NCBI GenBank assembly: GCA_016287075.1
Contig: JAEEVC010000009.1
Span: forward strand, 1-64,000
Origin: Bacteroidales bacterium
Lineage (GTDB): Bacteria > Bacteroidota > Bacteroidia > Bacteroidales > UBA932
Direction of reading: 5' to 3'
Length of the DNA: 64,000 bases
Notes under the pieces: generated by a model
The model's input: only the letters and a program-made list of their open reading frames with translations
Databases searched by the model: none
Told to the model about the DNA's origin: nothing
Program-made: the position numbers and the translations under genes
Part shown: one piece after another, positions 1-7,780 of the stretch
Position numbering within the stretch: position 1 is the first letter of the stretch
How the letters are laid out: each line of letters starts with the position of its first letter

Positions 1-219
1 CCAGCCTTCCGCGTCCTGCATCAGGGCGCAGCCGTCGGGGGTCAGGACCAGATGGCCGTTTTCATCGCCGGTGAGATAGGCCTGGACGATCGTCCCGTCC
101 GGCTGCCGGAGGTTCAGCAGCCCTTTCCGAGCGGGCGCGGCCGTGAGGGCCGGCGCCAGGCAGAGGCATATATAAAATATCAGCGACAGGTGTCGCAGAC
201 AGGTCGGTTTCGGTTTCAT
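1..219 (-). CDS. Secreted protein N-terminus, probably M6-family metalloprotease (partial)
   Basis: Only the first 73 codons lie in the window; the rest runs off the left edge. The peptide begins MKPKPTCLRHL and has a hydrophobic signal segment (about residues 10-29) ending near Ala-Ala-Pro-Ala. A stretch follows containing GLLNLRQPDGT, AYLTGDENGH and VLTPDGCAL. From memory, this QPDGT...GDE...DGY-like block occurs at the start of Bacteroidota M6 (immune-inhibitor-A-like) secreted metalloproteases, before the catalytic domain. The catalytic motif is not visible, so the family is an inference. The 225 bp upstream holds a short direct repeat (GCAAACACTAT twice, around 253-276) and no clear consensus promoter. 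Confidence 0.55.
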   Translation of the reverse strand, partial: MKPKPTCLRHLSLIFYICLCLAPALTAAPARKGLLNLRQPDGTIVQAYLTGDENGHLVLTPDGCALMQDAEGW

Positions 220-373
220 ACTATACAAATGACGGCATTTTTTTGCGCACTTGCAAACACTATATGCAAACACTATGCAAAAAACCGGCCTCACTGACGT
301 GAGAACCGATTCTTTGACGTGTACTAAAACCTAAACCTGTACTAAAGATGCAGTGTCGAGGGGTTTCGTTGCA

Positions 374-425
374 GAAAAAAAACAAAAAAAAGAAAAAAAA
401 TAACCGACTGTCCTGGACAGCCGGT
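374..425 (-). terminator. Rho-independent terminator after the histone-like gene
   Basis: Read on the minus strand, a hairpin at 403-425 (ACCGGCTGTCC paired with GGACAGTCGGT, one mismatch) is followed by an almost uninterrupted run of T. It starts 20 bp after the stop codon of the histone H1-like gene. Confidence 0.85.
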
Positions 426-444
426 CAAGCGGAGCGAAATGGGT

Positions 445-618
445 TTATTTCGCAGCCTCGACGGAAGCCTTGCGGAAGTCCTTGAGGTCCTTCATGAGGT
501 CCAGGGCGGCCTTGCGGGCGCGGGCACCGGCGGCCTTGTTACCCTTCACAACCTGCGCTTCGGCATTCTTCGCGAATTCGGCGAATTCGGCATTGATCTT
601 TTCAACAAGCTCTTTCAT
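445..618 (-). CDS. Histone H1-like (Hc1-type) DNA-binding peptide
   Basis: This 57-residue peptide begins MKELVEKINAEFAEFAKNAE and continues with GNKAAGARARKAALDL and DLKDFRKASVEAAK. It is rich in Ala and Lys with no hydrophobic segment, and predicted mostly helical. It matches the short histone H1/Hc1-like proteins common in Bacteroidota, thought to bind and compact DNA non-specifically in the nucleoid. It is a single-gene unit: 99 bp separate it from pth upstream, with a TATCTTG sequence at about -45, and a strong terminator follows the stop. It was found by translating the minus strand under a misleading plus-strand open frame. Function in this organism is inferred from family resemblance. 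Confidence 0.85.
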   Translation of the reverse strand: MKELVEKINAEFAEFAKNAEAQVVKGNKAAGARARKAALDLMKDLKDFRKASVEAAK

Positions 619-717
619 GATGATAGGTTTTATTTAGTTCGTTAAACGTTTATTATCAAAACTTTGTGCAAGATAAGAATAAAAACCCGAAAAATCCAAG
701 AAAAAACTCAAAAAAAG

Positions 718-1335
718 TTAATTTTCAGGACCCTCTGCGGGTTTTTCTGCAGGTTTTTCCGCAGGTTTTGGTTTCGCGTTCACGAAATTCATCGCCCGTT
801 GCGGTCCGATGGTCGAAAAATCCTTGATGCCGCGGACGATTTTTTCCGCGATGGCGGGAATCTGTTCCAGCTCTTCCGGGGACAGGGGACCCAGGACATA
901 ATCGACCTGGCCGCCCCGGGAGAAACCGTTCCCGATGCCCACGCGGATCCGGGCCCATTGGTCGGATTCCAGGAGGTAGATGATGTTCTCCAGGCCGTTG
1001 TGCCCGCCGTCGCTGCCCGAAAGGCGCATCCGCAGCGTCCCGAACGGGAGGTTGAGGTCGTCCGAGATGACGATGAGGTTCTCCAGCGGGAGGTTCAGCC
1101 GTTGCAGCCAGTACCGGACGGCGTTGCCGCTCAGGTTCATGTAGGTGGACGGCTTGAGCAGGTGGAAGTGCCGGCCTTTGAAGGAGATTTCCGCGACCGC
1201 CCCGTAGCGCTCCACGGTGAAAACGACATTGGATGCCTGAGCCCAGGCATCCAATATCATAAATCCCATGTTGTGACGGGTCGATGCGTATTCGGCACCG
1301 ATGTTCCCGAGTCCGACAACGAGGTAGTCCGCCAT
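718..1335 (-). CDS. pth: Peptidyl-tRNA hydrolase
   Basis: Cytosolic Pth hydrolyses the ester bond of peptidyl-tRNAs released from stalled ribosomes and so recycles tRNA. The 205 residues show the family signatures: LVVGLGNIG, STRHNMGF with the catalytic His21, the PSTYMNLSG segment, the ISDDLNLPFG segment carrying the active-site Asp, and GSDGGHNGL. The core is of normal length. A repetitive Lys/Pro/Ala/Glu tail (KPAEKPAEKPAEGPEN) follows the domain from about residue 188 and is probably disordered. The start codon overlaps the rplY stop by one base (TAATG), so the two genes are translationally coupled, the usual arrangement of ctc/L25 with pth. Confidence 0.97.
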   Translation of the reverse strand: MADYLVVGLGNIGAEYASTRHNMGFMILDAWAQASNVVFTVERYGAVAEISFKGRHFHLLKPSTYMNLSGNAVRYWLQRLNLPLENLIVISDDLNLPFGTLRMRLSGSDGGHNGLENIIYLLESDQWARIRVGIGNGFSRGGQVDYVLGPLSPEELEQIPAIAEKIVRGIKDFSTIGPQRAMNFVNAKPKPAEKPAEKPAEGPEN

Positions 1336-1922
1336 TACTTCGCGGCCTTCGCGGCCTCGGCGGCAGCCTGCTGCATGGCACGGGTGGCGTTCACGCGGCA
1401 GATGATGGTGTTCTTGTCGGACACGATCTGCAGACCCTCGAACTTGAGGTCGCCGGCGACCATGCGGTCGTTGATGTTCAGCGGGGTGACGTCGATGTCG
1501 AGCTGGTCGGGGAGGTCCTTCATCAGGGCCTTGACCTTCAGGGAGCGGGAAAGCTGGGTGAACTTGCCGCCGGCCTGGACGCCCACCGGGTGACCGAAGA
1601 CGTTGAGGGGAACGTTGATGGTGACGGGCTTCTCCTCGTTCACGGCGAGGAAGTCCACGTGCAGGCAGTTGTCATCCACCGGGTGCCACTGATACTCGTG
1701 GGCGATGGCGGTGTACACCTTGCCATCGAGGTTGAGGTCCACGATGTAGGAGGCGGGGGTGTGGGTGAGACCCATCAGCTCCTTCTCGACGACGGTGAAC
1801 AGGACGTTGTCCATACCGAGACCATAGAGGTTGCAGGGAACGAGACCCTGGCGGCGGAACGCCTTGATGACGGCCTTGTTGCCCTTCTCGCGGATCTGGC
1901 CGTTCAGCTGGAAATGCTTCAT
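1335..1922 (-). CDS. rplY: 50S ribosomal protein L25/general stress protein Ctc
   Basis: L25 binds 5S rRNA in the large ribosomal subunit. The 195-residue protein is the long TL5/Ctc form: an N-terminal 5S-binding beta-barrel (about 1-90, beginning MKHFQLNGQIREKGNKAVIK and containing LVPCNLYG) plus a C-terminal Ctc domain (about 95-180, with NVPLNVFGHPVGVQAGGKF). It ends in a short Ala/Lys tail. It is first in an operon with pth. A textbook Bacteroidota promoter and a leader of about 80 nt with a hairpin precede it. Confidence 0.96.
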   Translation of the reverse strand: MKHFQLNGQIREKGNKAVIKAFRRQGLVPCNLYGLGMDNVLFTVVEKELMGLTHTPASYIVDLNLDGKVYTAIAHEYQWHPVDDNCLHVDFLAVNEEKPVTINVPLNVFGHPVGVQAGGKFTQLSRSLKVKALMKDLPDQLDIDVTPLNINDRMVAGDLKFEGLQIVSDKNTIICRVNATRAMQQAAAEAAKAAK

Positions 1923-2006
1923 TGTACTTTAATTTAAAAATGTGTTACTCAGTCTTCTGTTTCAAAGACCCCATTGCACCAAAAAGCCTTGCGCTTTTTT
2001 AAGCGC

Positions 2007-2037
2007 GCAAAGATACGGATTATTTTTTGATTCGCAA
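2007..2037 (-). promoter_or_regulatory. rplY-pth promoter (TTTG-N19-TATCTTTG)
   Basis: On the minus strand, TTTG (2034-2037) is separated by exactly 19 nt from TATCTTTG (2007-2014), the Bacteroidota primary sigma factor consensus. The -33 element abuts the xerD stop codon. The transcribed leader contains a perfect hairpin (GCGCTT-AAAA-AAGCGC, about 1991-2006) close to the expected start site. Confidence 0.85.
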
Positions 2038-2038
2038 A

Positions 2039-2917
2039 TTATTTCCGCGGATGGTGCGCCAGGACGGCGGCCTGCCAGGTGGAGGAGTCGATGTGGGTGT
2101 AGATCTCGGTGGTGAGGATGGACTCGTGGCCGAGCATTTCCTGGACGATGCGGAGGTCCGCCCCGCCTTCGATGAGGTGGGTGGCGAAGGAGTGGCGGAA
2201 GGTGTGCGGGGAGATCTCCTTGTGGATGCCGGCGGCCATGGCCTGCTTTTTCACGAGCTGGAACATGGAAACCCGGCTCAGGGGCTTCCCGTTGCGGTTC
2301 AGGAAGAGGAAATCCGTCTCTCCGCCGCCGCTGCGGGGAACCTCGCGGAGATAGGTGAGCACGGCTTCCGCGGCCACTTCGCCGAGCGGGACGATGCGCT
2401 GCTTGTCGCCTTTGCCGATGATCCGGACGAAACCCTCTTCGAAGAAGATGTCCGAGATCCGCAGGCGGACGGCTTCGGAGACGCGCAGCCCGCACCCGTA
2501 GAGCATTTCCAGGATGGCCCGGTCGCGGAGGCCCGTGGCGCTCCGGGTATCGACGCTCTCGAGGATGGCGGTGACTTCTTCGACCGACAGGACGGCAGGG
2601 AGGTAGCGGCCCAGTTTCGGCGTCTCGATGCCGTCGCAGGGATTCTCTTTCCGTTCGCCTTCGAGGACGGTCCATTTGAAGAAGGAGCGGAGCGCGCTCA
2701 CGAGCCGGGCCTGGGAACGCTTGGACAGGCCGGACGCCTGCACGTCGGCGAGATAGGCGAGGACGTCCTCCCGGTCGATGCGGGCGAGGTCGGCGTCGGG
2801 CATTGTCCCGAGGAACGCCGCTACATCAGACGCGTAGGATGCCACCGTATTGGGTGACATCCCGCGTTCGAGCTTCAGGTAGAAGCGGTAATCCCGGAGG
2901 AGGCGTTCGGCGTCCAT
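2039..2917 (-). CDS. xerD: Site-specific tyrosine recombinase XerD-like
   Basis: The Xer recombinases resolve chromosome dimers at dif. The 292 residues have the normal two-domain layout: an N-terminal SAM-like core-binding domain (1-105, LKLERGMSPNTVASY) and a C-terminal catalytic domain. All catalytic residues are visible: Arg145 (GCGLRVSE), Lys in GKGDKQR, His238 and Arg241 (HTFRH), His264 (LGHESILTT) and nucleophile Tyr273 (EIYTH). The length, and the absence of phage or transposon genes nearby, favour the housekeeping enzyme over a mobile-element integrase. It starts 6 bp after the dipeptidyl-peptidase III gene, so the two are probably co-transcribed. XerC versus XerD cannot be settled without alignment. 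Confidence 0.9.
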   Translation of the reverse strand: MDAERLLRDYRFYLKLERGMSPNTVASYASDVAAFLGTMPDADLARIDREDVLAYLADVQASGLSKRSQARLVSALRSFFKWTVLEGERKENPCDGIETPKLGRYLPAVLSVEEVTAILESVDTRSATGLRDRAILEMLYGCGLRVSEAVRLRISDIFFEEGFVRIIGKGDKQRIVPLGEVAAEAVLTYLREVPRSGGGETDFLFLNRNGKPLSRVSMFQLVKKQAMAAGIHKEISPHTFRHSFATHLIEGGADLRIVQEMLGHESILTTEIYTHIDSSTWQAAVLAHHPRK

Positions 2918-2923
2918 CGAGCG

Positions 2924-4924
2924 CTACAGGGTTCCGTACTGTTTGCCGTAATGGAGCATCTGCCCCAGGTAGTCGTCCGTATAAACGACCTTGTAGTCAA
3001 CGACTTCGCCGTTTTCGACCACCGGGATGATGTCCGGATTGATGAAACCGCCGTAGGGCTTCAGGTGGAGGGCCTCATAGCGCGCGAGGACCTCGCGGTG
3101 GAGATCCGGGTCGATGTGGACGGCGTAGGTCTCGATGAGGTCCTTCCCGGCCTGGTAATCGCCTTCCGACTTGATGCGCTGGATCTCGGCGAGCAGCTCC
3201 GCGAACAGCCCGCGGAGGGCCTGGAAGTCGTTGACCACGAAGTAGGTCTTGCCGTCCCTGACTTTCTTTTCGATGACCTTCCGCTCGGCGCCTTTTTCAT
3301 AGCACCATTCGGCGATGAGCTTCCGGTTCTGCATGTGGGCCTCGGTGTTCGGCCGGCCGGGGGCGACGCGGGTGAACTGGACCATCATGCCGTTGCGGAT
3401 GTAATTGGCGTATTCCGCCTTGTAGGCCTCGGGGTCGGGCATGATGCCCAGTTCGACCAGTTTCGGATCGGCCGCGTAGTAGAGGCCGAACAGGTCGGCG
3501 CGGGCCTCCTCCAGGGCGGAGGAGTATTCGCCCATCGCGGTGGTGGAGACGCCCGGGAGGAGCTGTCCGGAAGCATGGCCGAGGCATTCATGCAGGTCGG
3601 TGTGGATCTCGTCCGCGATGCCGCCCCACTGCTTCGCCAGGGCGATTTCTTCCTTGGACCAGGCGAATTCGGCGAGGGTGCTGTTCGGGGATTCCTGGGC
3701 GGAGAGGTCGTAGGTGTGCGTGATGTTGGAGATGGTCACGGACTTGGAGCCGTGCTCCTTCCGGATCCAGTCCGCATTCGGCAGGTTGATGCCGATCGGG
3801 GTGGACGGATAGCTGTCGCCGGCGAGGCAGACGGCGTTGATCACCTTGGCGGAAATGCCTTTCACGACCGGCTTGCGGAAGCGCGGGTCGATCGGCGCGT
3901 TGTCTTCGAACCACTGGGCGTTGGCGGAGAGGATGGCGGTCCGGCGGGAGGCGGCGGCATCCTTGATGTTGACGTAGCCCTCCCAGGAGGCCTTGCGGCC
4001 GAGCGGGTCGTTGTAGTCCTCGATGAAGCCGTTGATGAAATCGACGGTGCCGAGGGTGTCCTTCACCCATTCGATGTTGAATTCGTCCCATTTCCGCAGG
4101 TCGCCCGTCCGGTAGTAGTCCATCAGGATGCCGATTGCGCGCGCCTGAATGTCGTTTTCCGCGACCGCGCGGGCCTTGTCGAGCTCCTCGCAGATCTTTT
4201 CGATGGCGGGGGAGTAGAGGCCGCCGATCTTCCAGGGAAGCTCGCGGATGACGCCGTCTTCCCCCTTGACGACCTTGGTGTTGAGGCCGTAGGAGACCGG
4301 TTCGGGATCGTCCGGGTCCACGATGCCCGCATAATACCGCTCCACTTCCTCGCGGGTCACGCCTTCATAGAAATTGACGGCGGACAGCTTGACGATGTCC
4401 CCGGAGGTATCCGTGGAACGCCGCTGCGGGTAGATGTCGGGATCATAGATGACATCGAGGAGCCCCTCGTCCGGGACGCCGACCGCGACGAGCAGGGACG
4501 CGAAATAGTCGCGGCTGCAGGCGGGGAAGAACTTGTCCTCGGCATAGTGATGGTGGATGCCGTTGGAGAAGAAGAGGCGCTTGGCATAGACGGTAAAATC
4601 CTTGAATTCAGCGGATTCCCTGTCTCCCGAATAGTCTTCCAGGATGGCTTCCACCGCGTGGCGGACGCGCAGGTTGTCCTTGCAGTTCTGGTCCCAGAGG
4701 ATGTCCCGGCCGAACTTCGCGGCTTCCGCAAGGTGGTAGGCATATTCCTTCTGGCGGAGGGTCAGTTCCTCCCAGCCGGGAATCTTGTAACGCATGACCT
4801 TCAGGTCCGCGAATGCATCGACGGTGTACTTGAAACCGTCCCCGGCGGCAGGCTCCTGCACGCCGCAGGCCGCCAGTGCGGCTGCCGCTCCGGCGATCAT
4901 CATCATGGCGATAGCTTTTTTCAT
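2924..4924 (-). CDS. Dipeptidyl-peptidase III (M49) lipoprotein
   Basis: M49 zinc peptidases remove dipeptides from peptide N-termini. The 666-residue protein carries the bacterial form of both zinc motifs: HECLGH at residues 445-450 and EEARAD from residue 472, where the second Glu is the third ligand. The start MKKAIAMMMIAGAAAALAAC gives a clear lipoprotein signal with Cys20 as the lipidation site, so the mature enzyme should sit on the outer membrane or in the periplasm. The reading frame stays open far upstream but overlaps the divergent gene, and only the ATG at 4924 gives a signal peptide. A TATTTTTG element lies only five bases upstream. xerD follows after 6 bp. Confidence 0.95.
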   Translation of the reverse strand: MKKAIAMMMIAGAAAALAACGVQEPAAGDGFKYTVDAFADLKVMRYKIPGWEELTLRQKEYAYHLAEAAKFGRDILWDQNCKDNLRVRHAVEAILEDYSGDRESAEFKDFTVYAKRLFFSNGIHHHYAEDKFFPACSRDYFASLLVAVGVPDEGLLDVIYDPDIYPQRRSTDTSGDIVKLSAVNFYEGVTREEVERYYAGIVDPDDPEPVSYGLNTKVVKGEDGVIRELPWKIGGLYSPAIEKICEELDKARAVAENDIQARAIGILMDYYRTGDLRKWDEFNIEWVKDTLGTVDFINGFIEDYNDPLGRKASWEGYVNIKDAAASRRTAILSANAQWFEDNAPIDPRFRKPVVKGISAKVINAVCLAGDSYPSTPIGINLPNADWIRKEHGSKSVTISNITHTYDLSAQESPNSTLAEFAWSKEEIALAKQWGGIADEIHTDLHECLGHASGQLLPGVSTTAMGEYSSALEEARADLFGLYYAADPKLVELGIMPDPEAYKAEYANYIRNGMMVQFTRVAPGRPNTEAHMQNRKLIAEWCYEKGAERKVIEKKVRDGKTYFVVNDFQALRGLFAELLAEIQRIKSEGDYQAGKDLIETYAVHIDPDLHREVLARYEALHLKPYGGFINPDIIPVVENGEVVDYKVVYTDDYLGQMLHYGKQYGTL

Positions 4925-4929
4925 ATATG

Positions 4930-4937
4930 CAAAAATA
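4930..4937 (-). promoter_or_regulatory. -7 element of the dipeptidyl-peptidase III gene
   Basis: TATTTTTG on the minus strand fits TAnnTTTG and ends five bases before the ATG at 4924. Transcription would begin at or next to the start codon, giving a leaderless or nearly leaderless mRNA. No good TTTG is seen 19-20 nt upstream. Confidence 0.5.
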
Positions 4938-4950
4938 GGAAAAAAAACAG

Positions 4951-4958
4951 TAACTTTG
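4951..4958 (+). promoter_or_regulatory. -7 element of the clostripain-like gene
   Basis: TAACTTTG on the plus strand fits TAnnTTTG and lies 11 bp before the ATG at 4970, implying a very short leader. It shares a 45-bp divergent intergenic region with the dipeptidyl-peptidase III promoter. Confidence 0.55.
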
Positions 4959-4969
4959 TCCCGAATAGC

Positions 4970-6352
4970 ATGAAAACGAATCGATCGGCATACCGCACGG
5001 CGTTCCGCCTCCTGTCCCTCCTGCTCCTCACGGGCGCTTTCGCCTGTTCGAAGCCGGAGGAGTTCGACATGGACCGTTCCGCCTCCCCGACGGAGTCGCA
5101 CCACCGGGAATTCGCGCCGGCCGGCGGCTTTTCCCGCGTCGTCATCCTGTACGCGGAAGGACACAATACCCTGTTCCAATACATCAAGGGCGACATCGAG
5201 GAACTCTGTTCCGGTTATATCCCCCAGGATCCCAGCGACGTGCTGCTTGTTTTCTCCAAGCTGCTCCTGCGGGACGGCCGGTATTCGGACCCGACCAGTC
5301 CCGTCCTCTTCCGGGTGCGCCGCGGTGCGGACGGCACGCCGGTCCGTGATACCCTGATGACGCTTCCGCCCTTCACGCCTGCCGCTTCGCCGGAGACGAT
5401 GTCCACGGTCCTGACGTATGTCCGGAACAATTTCCCCGCCCAACATTACGGGATGGTCGTTTCCTCCCATGCTTCCGGCTGGATGCCCGCCGGCTATTAC
5501 TACAGCCCGGAGAGTTTCGAGGGCGGCAGTACCGTCTCCTGGGGCAGGCAGCGGCGCCGGATGCCCGGTTCACCGATCCCCTTCGTGGATGATTTCCCCC
5601 GGGACGACGGATCCCCGATGGTCCGCAGCTACGGCCGCGACCAGATCCTCACCGGAGGCCGGAGCGAGGTCTATGAAATGACGATGCGGGAGATGGCCGG
5701 GGCCATTCCGATGCACCTGGATTTCCTCCTTTTCGACGCCTGCATGATGGGGTGCGTGGAGGTGGCCTACGAACTGCGGAACGTGGCGGACAAAATCAGT
5801 TTCTCCCCGGCGGAAGTGCTGGCGGAAGGTCTTGATTATTCCAAGCTTGGCGCATCCCTGTTCAAGAATGGGGAGCCGGACCTGGTGGGGATCTGCCGGG
5901 ATTATTTCGAGCATTACGACAGCCAGCCCGACGGGGATTACCGTTCGGCGACCATCTCGCTGGTCGACTGCACGGCCCTGGAACCGCTGGCCAGTCTTTG
6001 CAAGACGCTTTTCGCGAAGTACCGGGAGCAGATCTTCCATCTGGATCCCAATGTGGTCCAGCGCTACTACCGCCAGGGCCGGTACTATTTCTATGACCTG
6101 CAGGATATCCTGCTCCGGGCCGGCATCGATGCGTCGGAGAAGGCGGCACTGCAGCGGGCCCTTGATGCCTGCATCGTGTACAAGGGGGCCACGCCCTCGT
6201 TCATCGGGGCGTTCGACATCAAGGTCTATTCGGGGATGAGCATGTACCTTCCCTCGATCGTCAACTATTATCCGAAGAAGAATTTCACCTTCCTCAACGA
6301 TTTCTACCGCACCGAGATCGCCTGGAACGAGGCGACCGGGCTGGTGCAATAG
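4970..6352 (+). CDS. Clostripain-like (C11) cysteine peptidase lipoprotein
   Basis: Family C11 enzymes cleave after Arg or Lys using a His-Cys dyad. In this 460-residue protein His167 lies in VVSSHASGW, and Cys258 in LLFDACMMGCVEVAYEL. The block NVADKISFSPAEVLAEGLDY, which follows in C11 proteins of gut Bacteroidota, is also present. The N-terminus MKTNRSAYRTAF...LLTGAFAC is a lipoprotein signal with lipobox Cys, which fixes the start at 4970; earlier in-frame Mets belong to an open frame opposite the divergent gene. It converges on tdk with only 7 bp between stops. Surface or periplasmic peptide cleavage is inferred. Confidence 0.9.
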   Translation: MKTNRSAYRTAFRLLSLLLLTGAFACSKPEEFDMDRSASPTESHHREFAPAGGFSRVVILYAEGHNTLFQYIKGDIEELCSGYIPQDPSDVLLVFSKLLLRDGRYSDPTSPVLFRVRRGADGTPVRDTLMTLPPFTPAASPETMSTVLTYVRNNFPAQHYGMVVSSHASGWMPAGYYYSPESFEGGSTVSWGRQRRRMPGSPIPFVDDFPRDDGSPMVRSYGRDQILTGGRSEVYEMTMREMAGAIPMHLDFLLFDACMMGCVEVAYELRNVADKISFSPAEVLAEGLDYSKLGASLFKNGEPDLVGICRDYFEHYDSQPDGDYRSATISLVDCTALEPLASLCKTLFAKYREQIFHLDPNVVQRYYRQGRYYFYDLQDILLRAGIDASEKAALQRALDACIVYKGATPSFIGAFDIKVYSGMSMYLPSIVNYYPKKNFTFLNDFYRTEIAWNEATGLVQ

Positions 6353-6359
6353 CGGGGGC

Positions 6360-6932
6360 CTAGGCGTCTTCCGCGCAGGCTTTGTTGTAGCATTCCCGGC
6401 ACAGGGGTTCATACGTGTCCTTTTCACCGAGGACCACGAGTTTCCTGCTCTGGGAGAGCCGGTGGGAATGGTTGGCGAGGGCGCCGCAGCGGACGCAGAT
6501 GGCGTGGACTTTCTGGACGTCTTCGGCAATGGCCAGCAGGCCCGGCATGGGGCCGAACGGCTTGCCGAGGAAGTCAGTGTCGAGGCCGGCGATGATCACG
6601 CGGACGCCGCGGTTCGCCAGCTGCTGGCAGACGTCGATGATGCTTTCATCGAAGAACTGGGCCTCGTCGATGCCGACGACTTCGACGTCGGGGTCGATCT
6701 GCAGCATCCGGGCGGGCGTTTTGATCGGCGTGCAGGAAATGCTGTGGGAATCATGGGACACGACATCGAGGTCGGAATAGCGCTTGTCGATGGTGGGCTT
6801 GAACGTCGCGATTTTCTGCTTGGCAAACTGCGCCCTTTTCAGTCTTCTGATGAGTTCTTCGGTTTTACCGGAGAACATGGAGCCGCAGATCACTTCGATG
6901 CAGCCCGTTTTTTTCGTGTTTTCTGAAAACAT
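6360..6932 (-). CDS. tdk: Thymidine kinase
   Basis: Type II thymidine kinase phosphorylates thymidine to dTMP in the salvage pathway. The 190 residues show the Walker A loop GSMFSGKTE (17-25), the GIDEAQFF block with the catalytic Glu, [19 protein letters not shown], and the zinc-binding pairs CVRC and CREC of the lasso domain. The ATG at 6932 ([15 protein letters not shown]) fits family starts; the frame continues upstream only because it is antisense to the divergent gene. It has its own promoter, overlapping that of the divergent gene. Confidence 0.96.
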   Translation of the reverse strand: MFSENTKKTGCIEVICGSMFSGKTEELIRRLKRAQFAKQKIATFKPTIDKRYSDLDVVSHDSHSISCTPIKTPARMLQIDPDVEVVGIDEAQFFDESIIDVCQQLANRGVRVIIAGLDTDFLGKPFGPMPGLLAIAEDVQKVHAICVRCGALANHSHRLSQSRKLVVLGEKDTYEPLCRECYNKACAEDA

Positions 6933-6937
6933 TTCCT

Positions 6938-6945
6938 TATATTTG
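6938..6945 (+). promoter_or_regulatory. -7 element of the 6973-9401 operon
   Basis: TATATTTG fits TAnnTTTG and lies 27 bp before the ATG at 6973. It lies within the presumed 5' leader of divergent tdk, so the two promoters are interleaved face to face. Confidence 0.55.
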
Positions 6946-6957
6946 TGCGTATTGTTG

Positions 6958-6965
6958 CAAAGATA
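6958..6965 (-). promoter_or_regulatory. -7 element of tdk
   Basis: TATCTTTG on the minus strand ends 25 bp before the tdk ATG. A TTGT sequence lies about 19 nt upstream in place of the TTTG -33 element. Confidence 0.65.
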
Positions 6966-6972
6966 GGCAATT

Positions 6973-7776
6973 ATGGAGAAGAACACAACAGCGGTCCCGA
7001 AAGAATTCATCGAAAGGATCGAAAGCCTGGAACGGCAGCTTGCCGCCCTGAAGGAGGAACTGGCCGTCTTTCTGGCATCCCCTGCCGTGGAAACGCCGGC
7101 GGAAGCCCCCTCGGAGGCGGTCGACATCGACATCGATATCATCGACATGCCCGATATGCCCGCCGTTCCGGACATCTCCCCGGCAGAGATTCCGGCCGCT
7201 GATGTCGAGATCCCGTTGCCGGAAATCGACGACCTTCCGGCGGAAGGGATGACGGTCGTTCCGGCCGAAGGACCGGGCGCCGGGCCTGTACCGGTGGAAG
7301 AACGTGCCGCCGGGCCTGCTGTCGAAGCGGAGGTCGTTGCCGGACCGGCAGAAGAGCCTGTGGCAGAACCGGTTCCTGAGATTGTTGCCGAGCCTGTGGC
7401 CGAACCTGCCCCGGAACCCGCCCCCGCCCCCGAGGAGGAGGACATGCCGCTCTTTGCCGAGGAAGTACCCGCCCCAGCGCCGGTGAAAGCGAAGCGCCCG
7501 GCTGCGGCCGACGGCAATTTCGCCTGGAAATCCGCACGCCCCGGGATGCCCGTCCGGAACATCCGCAGCGCCATTTCCCTCTTTGACCGCGCCCTGTTCA
7601 TCAATACGCTGTTCAAGGAGGATTACGCCCTCTATGACAAGACCATCGGCGAACTGAACGAACTCTCCACGCTCGACGAGGCCGTCGATTACGTCGCCGC
7701 CCGTTTCCCGGACTGGAATTTCGGCTCCGACGTGGTCTACAGTTTCATGATGGCCATCCGCAAGAAACTCGGATAG
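6973..7776 (+). CDS. Acidic Pro/Ala/Glu-rich protein with coiled-coil N-terminus and conserved C-terminal domain
   Basis: The 267 residues fall into three parts. Residues 10-35 form a short predicted coiled coil ([19 protein letters not shown]). About 40-175 are low-complexity and acidic, with repeated AEP, VPE and EPAP motifs. From about 195 comes a folded, helical domain beginning [19 protein letters not shown] and ending [14 protein letters not shown]. The C-terminal domain resembles an unnamed domain I recall beside tdk and rsmI in other Bacteroidales; its function is unknown. There is no signal peptide, so it is probably cytosolic. It is four bases from rsmI and shares its promoter. Confidence 0.8.
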   Translation: MEKNTTAVPKEFIERIESLERQLAALKEELAVFLASPAVETPAEAPSEAVDIDIDIIDMPDMPAVPDISPAEIPAADVEIPLPEIDDLPAEGMTVVPAEGPGAGPVPVEERAAGPAVEAEVVAGPAEEPVAEPVPEIVAEPVAEPAPEPAPAPEEEDMPLFAEEVPAPAPVKAKRPAAADGNFAWKSARPGMPVRNIRSAISLFDRALFINTLFKEDYALYDKTIGELNELSTLDEAVDYVAARFPDWNFGSDVVYSFMMAIRKKLG

Positions 7777-7780
7777 GGGG

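Noticed and set aside
439..645. Plus-strand 68-codon frame at the histone-like gene
   Set aside because: The minus strand of the same bases encodes a recognisable histone H1-like peptide with a terminator in the right place.
2039..2917. Tyrosine recombinase considered as integrase of a mobile element
   Set aside because: Length and motif layout fit housekeeping Xer; there are no attachment-site repeats, tRNA junction or phage/conjugation genes beside it.
4925..5470. N-terminal extension of the dipeptidyl-peptidase III frame
   Set aside because: The frame is open, but it runs antisense to the clostripain-like gene and would hide a clear lipoprotein signal. The internal ATG at 4924 is preferred.
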